Assembly (NCBI GenBank): GCA_036396755.1
Contig: DASWKG010000105.1
Coordinates: forward strand, 1-26,785
Length of the DNA: 26,785 bases
From: DASWKG01 sp036396755
GTDB lineage: Bacteria; Actinomycetota; UBA4738; CALAEC01
Direction of reading: 5' to 3'
The position numbers and the translations under genes were made by a program. Below the pieces are notes generated by a model. That model was not told the origin of the DNA. It did not search any database and saw nothing but the letters and a program-made list of their open reading frames with translations. Positions 20,472-26,785 of this stretch are shown here, piece by piece; the first letter of the stretch is position 1, and each line of letters starts with the position of its first letter.

Positions 20472-21487
20472 AGACCGAAGAGGGGCCGGTCGCCGACGAG
20501 GCGACGGCGATGCCCGGCACCGAGCCCTCGTTCACCGACATCCTCGCCGCCCGCCGGGTGATCGAGCGGTACCTCCTGCGGACGCCCTTCTACGAATCGA
20601 TCTCGCTCGGCAACATGCTCGGGCTCACGCTGTTCGTGAAGTACGAGAACCACCAGCCGATCGGTGCGTTCAAGGTGCGCGGAACCCTCAACAAGATGCT
20701 CTCGCTCTCAACCGAGGAGCGCGCCCGCGGCGTGGTGACCGCCTCGATGGGCAACCACGGGCAGGGCGTGAGCTACGCGGCGAACCTGCTGGGCATCGCC
20801 GCCCACGTCGTGATGCCCGAGAAGGCGAACCCCGACAAAGCAGAGGCGATGCGCAACCTCGGCGCGGAGGTCCTCTTCCACGGCGACGGGTTCGACGAGG
20901 CCGACGCCGAGGCCCGCGACCTCGAGGACGAGAAGGGGTTCGTCTACTTCCACGCGGCCGACGACCCGAGGATCATCGCGGGGCACGGGACGGTGGGTCT
21001 CGAGATGCTCGAGGATGTGCCCGACCTCGACACCATCGTGGTCCCGATCGGCGCGGGGGGCCTCATCTCGGGCGTGGCGCTCGCGGCGAAGACGATCAAC
21101 CCCCGAGTCGAGGTCATCGGCGTCCAGGCGAAGAACTGCGCGCCCTACTACCAGTCCCGGCTCGACGGGCGGCTGGTGGAGGTGCCCTCCGCCAACACGT
21201 TCGCCGAGGGGCTCGCCTGCCGGAACCCGATGCCGCTTCCGTTCACGATGATCGACCGGCTCGTCGACGAGATCGTCGTGGCCAGCGAGGAGGAGATGCG
21301 GCGAGCGGTCGTCCTCCTCCTCGAGAAGACCCACAACCTCGCCGAGGGTGCGGGCGCGGCAGGGACGGCCGGGGTCGTGCGGCTCCACGAGCGGCTCGCA
21401 GGCAGGCGCGTCGGCACCATCCTCACCGGCGGGAACATGAACCGCCACGTCCTCGAACGGGCCCTCTCCGAGCCCGACACCTGGTAG
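20468..21487 (+). CDS. Threonine/serine dehydratase (PLP fold type II, IlvA/TdcB-like)
   Basis: The 339-residue enzyme has the PLP lysine Lys69 in PIGAFKVRG, the ASMGNHGQG loop, the glycine-rich phosphate loop PIGAGGLISG, and a C-terminal TGGNMN. It ends without the regulatory ACT-like domain of biosynthetic IlvA, so it resembles catabolic threonine dehydratases. It would convert threonine to 2-oxobutyrate, or serine to pyruvate. The ATG overlaps the gpsA stop (ATGA), making it the third gene of the plsC operon, an odd place for this function. Serine racemase is a possible alternative within the same fold. Confidence 0.88.
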   Translation: MKTEEGPVADEATAMPGTEPSFTDILAARRVIERYLLRTPFYESISLGNMLGLTLFVKYENHQPIGAFKVRGTLNKMLSLSTEERARGVVTASMGNHGQGVSYAANLLGIAAHVVMPEKANPDKAEAMRNLGAEVLFHGDGFDEADAEARDLEDEKGFVYFHAADDPRIIAGHGTVGLEMLEDVPDLDTIVVPIGAGGLISGVALAAKTINPRVEVIGVQAKNCAPYYQSRLDGRLVEVPSANTFAEGLACRNPMPLPFTMIDRLVDEIVVASEEEMRRAVVLLLEKTHNLAEGAGAAGTAGVVRLHERLAGRRVGTILTGGNMNRHVLERALSEPDTW

Positions 21488-21497
21488 CCCCCCCTCC

Positions 21498-21550
21498 CCG
21501 TTCTGTTGACGCTGAGCCTCGCTGGGCGAGGTTGAGTGGCGACAGAACGG
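21498..21550 (+). terminator. Imperfect inverted repeat after the plsC-gpsA-dehydratase operon
   Basis: CCGTTCTGT at 21498-21506 is perfectly complementary to ACAGAACGG at 21542-21550; inside it CCTCGC and GCGAGG form a second stem around a TGG loop, with partial pairing between. The structure begins 10 bases after the dehydratase stop. It may be a terminator without a U-tract, or mark the edge of the accessory module that follows. Confidence 0.45.
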
Positions 21551-21576
21551 ATCTTGGGGGTGATGATTCTGAGTAT

Positions 21577-21599
21577 TCTGATGAGTCTGATGATATGAT
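21577..21599 (+). promoter_or_regulatory. Promoter (-10 TATGAT) and tandem repeats of the HTH-nucleotidyltransferase module
   Basis: TCTGATGA occurs at 21577-21584 and 21586-21593 with a 9-base period, directly followed by the -10 TATGAT (21594-21599), which ends 6 bases before ATG 21606. The tract from 21560 to 21600 is much richer in A and T than its surroundings. The repeats are candidate binding sites for the HTH protein encoded next. Confidence 0.5.
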
Positions 21600-21605
21600 G
21601 CGGAC

Positions 21606-22004
21606 ATGTCGGACGCGATGAGGACGACCGGGCAGGTGGCCCGCGCCATGGGGGTCACGATCAACACGGTCAAGAGCTGGATCCGGAGAGGCCAGCTCGA
21701 GGCGATCCGTCTGCCGTCGGGCCACTACCGGATACCGGTTGCAGAGCTGGAACGGCTAGGAGGATCCATGGCTGAAGATCTTCCCGATCTGTACGAAAAG
21801 CGCCGCCGGCAGTGGGAGGTGGTGGATGCATGGGCCCGCTCCCAGCCGATCGAGGAACGCCCACTCGAGCAGTTGCTCGAGTGGGTCGACCAGATGCTCG
21901 AGCTGGCCCAGTCGTTCGATGGAGGGGTCGCCGAGCCGAGCGTGGAGGAGACCATCGAGCACCATATGGCTGTTCTCCATGCGCTTGCTGCGATCCGCAG
22001 ATGA
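21606..22004 (+). CDS. MerR/excisionase-type helix-turn-helix protein, probable regulator or antitoxin
   Basis: The 132-residue protein starts with an HTH of the MerR/excisionase type (MRTTGQVARAMGVTINTVKSWIRRGQLEAIRLPSGHYRIP; HTH about residues 5-45). The rest is helical and acidic (SMAEDLPDLYEKRRRQWEVVDAW, PLEQLLEWVDQMLELAQ) with no enzyme motif. Its stop overlaps the start of the nucleotidyltransferase gene (ATGA). Promoter-proximal position, small size and repeat-containing promoter fit an autoregulating antitoxin. The mRNA is likely leaderless. Partner inhibition is an inference; a plain transcription factor is the alternative. Confidence 0.75.
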   Translation: MSDAMRTTGQVARAMGVTINTVKSWIRRGQLEAIRLPSGHYRIPVAELERLGGSMAEDLPDLYEKRRRQWEVVDAWARSQPIEERPLEQLLEWVDQMLELAQSFDGGVAEPSVEETIEHHMAVLHALAAIRR

Positions 22005-22573
22005 CTGGCCTCAAGGCCGCGCTCGGGAGGACCGTCGAGGTTCTGAGATCCGAGCACATCCCCTACATGGTGATTGGCGGCATCGCGAATCTCGTGTGGG
22101 GCGAGGCGCGGACGACGACCGATCTTGACCTAACTGTGGACGTCGATTCGATCGGTGTGGAGCGGTTCCTCCCGGTCGCAAGACGGTGTGGCTCCCCGAT
22201 CCCCGACGATCCGCTCGAGACTGCGCAGCGCGGCAGGCTTGTCCCTGTCAGGACAACCGAGGGGATTCGCATCGACTTTGCCCTGGCGGCGCTCCCGTTC
22301 GAGTCGGAAGCCATCGGGCGCGCGAAAACGGTTCAAGCGCTAGATGTCGAATTCAAGGTTTGCACGGCTGAGGATCTCATCATCATGAAATCGGTGGCTC
22401 CACGGCCGCGCGATAGGACAGACGTCGTGGGCGTCCTTCGCCGTCAAGGGAGGACGCTCGATCTGGCGAGACTAGATGAGATTCTAGAGGGCCTGGCTGA
22501 GGACATCGGGCGGCCAGAGATCGCCGAGCTGTGGTTGGCGGCGAAACAGGCCGCCGGCCTCGCGCCCGGGTGA
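22001..22573 (+). CDS. Nucleotidyltransferase-fold protein (AbiEii/DUF6036-like), probable toxin of the module
   Basis: The 190-residue protein has the nucleotidyltransferase core: IGGIANLVWG at 25-34, TTDLDLTVD with Asp41 and Asp43 as metal ligands, and GIRIDFALA with the third carboxylate Asp92. TAEDLIIMKSVAPRPRDRTDV then matches the helical segment common in small proteins of this class. Relatives include AbiEii-type and MenT-type toxins, which can transfer nucleotides to tRNA, and also aminoglycoside nucleotidyltransferases. Coupled translation with an HTH protein favours a toxin-antitoxin pair. The triad is complete, so activity is expected; the substrate is unknown. Confidence 0.75.
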   Translation: MTGLKAALGRTVEVLRSEHIPYMVIGGIANLVWGEARTTTDLDLTVDVDSIGVERFLPVARRCGSPIPDDPLETAQRGRLVPVRTTEGIRIDFALAALPFESEAIGRAKTVQALDVEFKVCTAEDLIIMKSVAPRPRDRTDVVGVLRRQGRTLDLARLDEILEGLAEDIGRPEIAELWLAAKQAAGLAPG

Positions 22574-22587
22574 GCCTGCCCGGCTGG

Positions 22588-22593
22588 TAGGCT
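22588..22593 (+). promoter_or_regulatory. Extended -10 TGG-TAGGCT of the Cys/Met-metabolism gene (leaderless type)
   Basis: TAGGCT is preceded by TGG, making an extended -10, and ends exactly 6 bases before ATG 22600. No ribosome binding site is present. Confidence 0.55.
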
Positions 22594-22599
22594 GGAAAC

Positions 22600-23778
22600 A
22601 TGGACGACCTCGGGTTCACCACGCGCGCGGTGCGGCACCCCGAGCGCGATCTTGGCGGCGCCCGGCCGTCCTCGGTGCCGATCTACCAGTCATCGACCTA
22701 CACCTTCGACGACCCGGAGGTCCTCGCCGAATGGATCCGGAAGGGGAAGGACGCTGGCTTCGTCTACACCCGCTGGCACAACCCGACCCGCGCGGCCCTC
22801 GAGGAGGTCATCGCCAACCTCGAGGGAGCGGAGCGGGCCGTCTCCTTCGGCTCGGGGATGGCCGCCATCTCCACGACCGTGCTCTCCCAGGTGAAGGCAG
22901 GCGACCACGTGGTGGCCAGCCCTCACCTCTACGGAGGGGCGTTCTCCGTGATGTCGCGCATGCTGCCGCGCTACGGCGTCGACGTGACCATCGCCGCCAG
23001 CCACCGGGCCGAGGACATGCTGGCCGCGATCCATGAGGGGACCGTCTTCTGCTACACCGAGACGATCGGCAACCCGAGGTGCTCGGTGCCGGACCTCGCC
23101 GCGCTCGCCGCCGGCACCCGTGAGCGGGGCACGTGCCTGATCGTCGACAACACCTTCGCCAGCCCCTACCTCTGCAACCCGCTCGCCCTGGGTGTCGACA
23201 TCGTCGTCCACTCCTCGACGAAGTACCTCGGGGGACACCACGACCTCATCGGCGGGATCGCCGCCGGCTCGCACGACCGGCTCCACGACGTCCGCGAGCT
23301 TTCGGCGGAGCTCGGCGGCGTGCCGGGGCCCTTCGACGCCTGGCTCGTGCTGCGGGGCGTGCAGACGCTCGCGCTGCGCATGGACCGGCAGTGCGGTTCG
23401 GCGCAGGCCATCGCCGAGCTGCTCGAGTCGCACGACAAGGTGGCAAACGTCTGGTACCCGGGTCTGCCCTCCCACCCCGACCACGAGGTGGCGGCGCGCC
23501 AGCTGCGGGGATTCTCGGGGATGCTGTCGTTCGAGCTGGCCGGCGGGTTCGAGGCGGGGGAACGGTTCCAGTCGTCGCTCGAGGTTGCCCTCGTCGGCGC
23601 CAGCCTCGGGGGCGTGGGCACGCTCGTCACCCACCCGCCCAGCGTGACGCACACCCAGCTCAGCCGGGAGGACCGGGAGCGCGCGGGGATCCCCGACGGC
23701 ATGGTTCGGGTCTCGGTCGGCATCGAGGACACCGAGGACCTCCTCGAGGACTTCTCCCGGGCTCTGGAGAAGGCGTGA
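22600..23778 (+). CDS. Cys/Met-metabolism PLP enzyme (cystathionine gamma-lyase / methionine gamma-lyase type)
   Basis: The 392-residue fold-type I enzyme shows the family pattern: FTTRAVRHPERD start, SSVPIYQSSTYTF, YTRWHNPTRAALE, the PLP-phosphate residues SFGSGMAAI, the aromatic stacking tyrosine in SPHLYGG, VDNTFASPYLCNPL, PLP Lys208 in HSSTKYLGGH, and the C-terminal SLGGVGTLVTHP. Members cleave cystathionine, methionine or homocysteine, or catalyse gamma-replacement in methionine synthesis; the exact reaction cannot be fixed by eye. It begins a new transcription unit after the HTH-nucleotidyltransferase module and is followed 7 bases later by ddl. Confidence 0.9.
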   Translation: MDDLGFTTRAVRHPERDLGGARPSSVPIYQSSTYTFDDPEVLAEWIRKGKDAGFVYTRWHNPTRAALEEVIANLEGAERAVSFGSGMAAISTTVLSQVKAGDHVVASPHLYGGAFSVMSRMLPRYGVDVTIAASHRAEDMLAAIHEGTVFCYTETIGNPRCSVPDLAALAAGTRERGTCLIVDNTFASPYLCNPLALGVDIVVHSSTKYLGGHHDLIGGIAAGSHDRLHDVRELSAELGGVPGPFDAWLVLRGVQTLALRMDRQCGSAQAIAELLESHDKVANVWYPGLPSHPDHEVAARQLRGFSGMLSFELAGGFEAGERFQSSLEVALVGASLGGVGTLVTHPPSVTHTQLSREDRERAGIPDGMVRVSVGIEDTEDLLEDFSRALEKA

Positions 23779-23785
23779 CCCGCGC

Positions 23786-24865
23786 GTGAGCAGGCTCCGC
23801 GTCGCCGTCGTCTTCGGCGGCCGCTCCGCCGAGCACGAGGTCTCCTGTGTCTCCGCCGCCTCGGTCCTGGCGGCGATCGATCCCGGCCGCTACGAGGTGA
23901 TCCCGGTCGGCATCGACAAGCAGGGCGGGTGGCACATCCTTCCGGGCCCGCCCGCGCTCGAACCGGGTGCGACGCGACTGCCGGCCGTGGACCCGCGCGC
24001 CGGCGACGCCGTGGCGCTCGCCCGGGAGGCCGGCTCGCGGGAGCTGGTCCGCGAGGACGGCCGGCGTGAGGCGATCGACGTTGTGTTCCCGGTGCTCCAC
24101 GGCCCCTTCGGCGAGGACGGCACCATCCAGGGCCTCCTCGAGCTCGCAGGCCTCCCCTACGTCGGGGCGGGCGTCCTTGCGTCGGCGATCGGGATGGACA
24201 AACCCACCCAGCGGGTGCTGTTCGGCGATGCCGGGCTCCCGCTGGTCGCGCACGAGGTGGTCACCCGGCGAGAGTGGGCCGAGGACCCCGAAGCGTTGCT
24301 CGCCCGGAGCGAGGCGCTGGGCTTCCCTGTGTTCGTGAAGCCGGCCGCGCTGGGATCCTCCATCGGCATCTCGAAGGTGAAGGCCGAGTCCGACCTCGCC
24401 CCCGCGATCGACGAGGCGCTGTCGCACGGCCGCCGAGCGGTCGTCGAGGCGAGCGTGGAGGGCGCTCGCGAGATCGAGTGCGCGGTGCTGGGGAACGACG
24501 ACCCGGTCGCCTCCGTGCCGGGTGAGATCGTCCCGGCCGGCGAGTTCTACGACTACCGCTCGAAGTACCTCGACGACGGTACCCGGCTCATCGTGCCGGC
24601 CGAGCTGCCGGCCGAGGTCGTCGAGGACGTCCAGCGGATGGCCGTCGCCGCGTTCCGCGCGATCGACTGCGCGGGGATGGCCCGGGTCGACTTCTTCTAC
24701 CGCGAGCCGGGCGAGCTCTCCGTCAACGAGATCAACACGATCCCCGGCTTCACGAGCGTCTCGATGTACCCCCTCATGTGGGAGGCGTCCGGGCTTCCGT
24801 ACCGGCAGCTCGTCGACCGGCTGATCGAGCTCGCGCTCCAGCGCCACGAGGGCTCCCGGGCGTGA
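23786..24865 (+). CDS. ddl: D-alanine--D-alanine ligase
   Basis: The 359-residue ATP-grasp ligase joins two D-alanines for the peptidoglycan stem peptide. It opens RVAVVFGGRSAEHEVSCVSAASVLAAI, continues with VVFPVLHGPFGEDGTIQGLLELAGLPYVG, GFPVFVKPAALGSSIGISKV (nucleotide binding), REIECAVLGND, and closes with FFYREPGELSVNEINTIPGFTSVSMYP, which supplies the Mg ligands. All standard blocks are present and the length is normal. The GTG start follows the previous stop by 7 bases. The residue pattern near the second D-alanine site was not resolved well enough to rule on D-lactate specificity. Confidence 0.95.
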   Translation: MSRLRVAVVFGGRSAEHEVSCVSAASVLAAIDPGRYEVIPVGIDKQGGWHILPGPPALEPGATRLPAVDPRAGDAVALAREAGSRELVREDGRREAIDVVFPVLHGPFGEDGTIQGLLELAGLPYVGAGVLASAIGMDKPTQRVLFGDAGLPLVAHEVVTRREWAEDPEALLARSEALGFPVFVKPAALGSSIGISKVKAESDLAPAIDEALSHGRRAVVEASVEGAREIECAVLGNDDPVASVPGEIVPAGEFYDYRSKYLDDGTRLIVPAELPAEVVEDVQRMAVAAFRAIDCAGMARVDFFYREPGELSVNEINTIPGFTSVSMYPLMWEASGLPYRQLVDRLIELALQRHEGSRA

Positions 24866-26289
24866 CCGCCCCGAGCTCCGAAGAGCTGGGCGAGGTTCTG
24901 GAGCTGATCGGCCGCGAGGCCGCACGCTACGTCTCCGAGCTTCCCGACGCGCGGGTGCGGCTGCCCGGCGCCGACGACGCGGCCCTCGCCTTCGGTGGCC
25001 CGCTTCCGGAGGACGGCGACGGGGCCGCCAAGGCCCTCATGGAGCTCCTCGAGCGCGGCTCCGATGGCGTGATCGCGTCGTCCGGCCCCCGGTTCTTCCA
25101 CTTCGTGGTCGGGGGCAGCACGCCGGCCGCGCTCGGAGCCGATTGGCTCGCTTCGGCGCTCGACCAGAACCCGGGCGCCTGGGTCGCGGCGCCCGTCGCC
25201 TCCCGGCTCGAGGTCGTGGCGATCGACTGGCTGAAGGACCTCTTCGGGCTTCCCGCCGCCTGGGGCGGGAAGCTCACCACCGGCGCGACGATGGCGAACT
25301 TCGTGGGGCTCGCGTGCGCGCGCCGGTGGTGGGGCCTTCGCCACGGCATCGACGTCGACGCCGAGGGCCTGGCTGGCCTGCCGCGTGTCCCGGTGCTCTC
25401 GAGTGGCTACATCCACCCGAGCGCGACGAAGGCGCTGGCGATGCTCGGCATCGGGCGCGGTTCGGTTACGCGCCTGACCCGGGACGCGGCCGGCCGCCTC
25501 GATCTCGATGCCCTGCGCGCCGGCCTCCAGGGCCTCGCCGGTGCGCCGGCCATCGTGGTTGGCAACGCGGGCGAGGTGAACGCCGGGGACTTCGACCCGA
25601 TCGAGGCCATGGCGGACCTCGCGGAGGAACACGACGCCTGGTTCCACGTGGACGGTGCCTTCGGTCTCTTCGCCGCCGTCTCCCCCCGCACCGAGCACCT
25701 CGTTCGCGGGGTCGAGCGAGCGCACTCGGTGATCGCCGACGGCCACAAGTGGTTGAACGTGCCCCACGACTGCGGGTTCGCCTTCGTCCGCGACCACGAG
25801 CTGCTGGGTGGCGCGTTCGCGCTGGCGGCCGCCTACCTGCCGGATCCCGACGACCCGCGCCCGAACCTGATGAACCTCGGTCCGGAGTCCTCGCAGCGCG
25901 CTCGCGGCCCGGCCGTCTGGGCCACGTTGCGGGCCTACGGGCGGAGCGGGCACCGCGAGGTCGTCGAGCGCCACCTCGACCTCGCGCAGCGGGTGGCCGC
26001 CCGCGTGGATGCAGCCCCGGACCTCGAGCGGCTCGCCGACGTGACCCTCAACATCGTCTGCTTCCGGTACCGCCCGGTCGGGGTTCCGGAGGATCGGCTC
26101 GACGACCTGAACCGCCGGCTCGGCGAGGCGGTGCTCGAGGACGGCCGCGTCTACGTGGGGACCACCGTCTACGAGGGGCGCGTCGCCTTCCGTCCCGCGA
26201 TCGTCAACTGGCGCACCGGCGAGGATGACGTCGACCTGCTCGTCGACGTCATCCGCGAGGTCGGCGCCGGTCTTACCGCAACGCCGTAG
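24862..26289 (+). CDS. PLP-dependent group II amino acid decarboxylase family protein
   Basis: The 475-residue protein resembles the aromatic L-amino acid / glutamate decarboxylase superfamily. It has the substrate-side loop FHFVVGG, TTGATMANFVGL, His185 in YIHPSATKAL for stacking on PLP, VGNAGEVNAGDFDPI, HVDGAFG with Asp264, and PLP Lys296 in ADGHKWLNVPHDCG. The GTG start overlaps the ddl stop by four bases, so it is cotranscribed with ddl. Substrate may be tyrosine, tryptophan, DOPA, diaminobutyrate or aspartate; the sequence does not decide. Link to cell-wall synthesis through ddl is not evident. Confidence 0.9.
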   Translation: MTAPSSEELGEVLELIGREAARYVSELPDARVRLPGADDAALAFGGPLPEDGDGAAKALMELLERGSDGVIASSGPRFFHFVVGGSTPAALGADWLASALDQNPGAWVAAPVASRLEVVAIDWLKDLFGLPAAWGGKLTTGATMANFVGLACARRWWGLRHGIDVDAEGLAGLPRVPVLSSGYIHPSATKALAMLGIGRGSVTRLTRDAAGRLDLDALRAGLQGLAGAPAIVVGNAGEVNAGDFDPIEAMADLAEEHDAWFHVDGAFGLFAAVSPRTEHLVRGVERAHSVIADGHKWLNVPHDCGFAFVRDHELLGGAFALAAAYLPDPDDPRPNLMNLGPESSQRARGPAVWATLRAYGRSGHREVVERHLDLAQRVAARVDAAPDLERLADVTLNIVCFRYRPVGVPEDRLDDLNRRLGEAVLEDGRVYVGTTVYEGRVAFRPAIVNWRTGEDDVDLLVDVIREVGAGLTATP

Positions 26290-26305
26290 CCGGCGTTCCG
26301 CTCCG

Positions 26306-26785
26306 TCAGATCGTGATGGTCGTCGTCGCCGTGCCGCAGTTCGTGCCGAAGCAGACCTGCGCGCCGATGTCGTACGTCCCCGGGCCGGGCGTTGCGAGGC
26401 TCCCGCTGAACGACGACCCCGAGAGCGAGGCCGGAGCCGTGTAGCTGATCGGCGATCCCGTCGGCGCGATCCCGAGGCGCACGGTCTTGGTGGGGACCGT
26501 GTAGGGATCGTGGGTCGACGTGTCGTACTGACCGGCGAGCGTCTGGGTCCCCGCGGTGGCTCCGATCCATACCGGGCTCGAGATCCGAAGCCATGCCTCG
26601 ATCGTCGAGCCGGGCTCGGCGTCGATGAGCGCGAGCGGCACGCTCAGCCGGACCTGCGACGACGCCTCGTCGTAGACGACGGGGACCGTGGGGCCCGGGC
26701 TGCACGAGGAACCGGTCTGCGGCGGCGCCTGCGGCACGCAGTCGAAGATGGCAGCGTACGGGTTCGTGTTGGTCGTGGACGCGAC
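26306..26785 (-). CDS. C-terminal part of a probable secreted protein, cut by window edge
   Basis: The minus-strand frame is open from the window edge to the stop at 26306, 159 residues. An internal GTG at 26737 is a possible but unsupported start; the reading frame continues upstream (NTNPYAAIFDCVPQ). The sequence is rich in Ser, Thr, Gly and Pro, contains beta-type stretches (VRLSVPLALIDAEPGSTIEAWLRI) and no catalytic motif. Its last residues (GTYDIGAQVCFGTNCGTATTTITI) parallel the end of the 916-residue secreted protein. Export is inferred from composition and that resemblance. It converges with the decarboxylase gene 16 bases away. Confidence 0.75.
   Translation of the reverse strand, partial: VASTTNTNPYAAIFDCVPQAPPQTGSSCSPGPTVPVVYDEASSQVRLSVPLALIDAEPGSTIEAWLRISSPVWIGATAGTQTLAGQYDTSTHDPYTVPTKTVRLGIAPTGSPISYTAPASLSGSSFSGSLATPGPGTYDIGAQVCFGTNCGTATTTITI

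Overview
The window is high-GC DNA carrying markers that point to an uncultured member of the Actinomycetota: a ClpS gene followed by a DUF2017-type gene, a CofC/FbiD-type gene for coenzyme F420 synthesis, a lysine/arginine-tailed HU protein, a secreted GPx-repeat protein of an actinobacterial type, many GTG starts, and many genes whose -10 hexamer (TANNNT) lies about 6 bases before the start codon, the signature of leaderless mRNAs. Assignment below phylum is not attempted.

Left part (1-8105): the start of a soluble histidine kinase (cut by the window edge) diverges from a class V aminotransferase. A VapBC-like toxin-antitoxin pair follows on the minus strand. Then comes a plus-strand run of housekeeping genes: serA, ilvE, a FAH-family hydrolase, gltX, a double-ACT regulator-like protein and def. 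SerA and the neighbouring aminotransferase could supply two consecutive steps of serine synthesis.

Middle part (8150-17387): two tandem, translationally coupled secreted trypsin-like proteases; clpS and a DUF2017-like gene on the minus strand; and, divergent from clpS, a MerB (organomercurial lyase) family gene. The MerB-family frame is interrupted only by a TGA at the position of the catalytic Cys159 of MerB, and a hairpin with a GGUC loop follows directly. This looks like a selenocysteine-containing MerB-like protein and is the most striking item in the window. A second VapBC-like pair, tRNA-Glu(CTC), a 916-residue secreted protein of unknown function, tRNA-Gln(CTG), an internally deleted zinc-metallopeptidase pseudogene and a collagen-like secreted protein follow.

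Right part (17498-26785): HU, a cold-shock-like small protein and cofC (both minus), then plsC-gpsA-threonine dehydratase as an overlapping operon, a two-gene module of a helix-turn-helix regulator and a nucleotidyltransferase-fold protein (likely toxin-antitoxin or defence), a Cys/Met-metabolism PLP enzyme, ddl and a PLP-dependent decarboxylase. The 3' end of another secreted protein, sharing a C-terminal motif with the 916-residue protein, closes the window.

The housekeeping order (serA-ilvE-FAH-gltX ... tRNA-Glu/tRNA-Gln ... HU-cofC-plsC-gpsA-ddl) resembles what I recall of other actinobacterial chromosomes. The toxin-antitoxin-like modules, the secreted proteins and the MerB-like gene sit between the housekeeping blocks as accessory cargo. 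No insertion sequence, CRISPR array or phage gene was seen.
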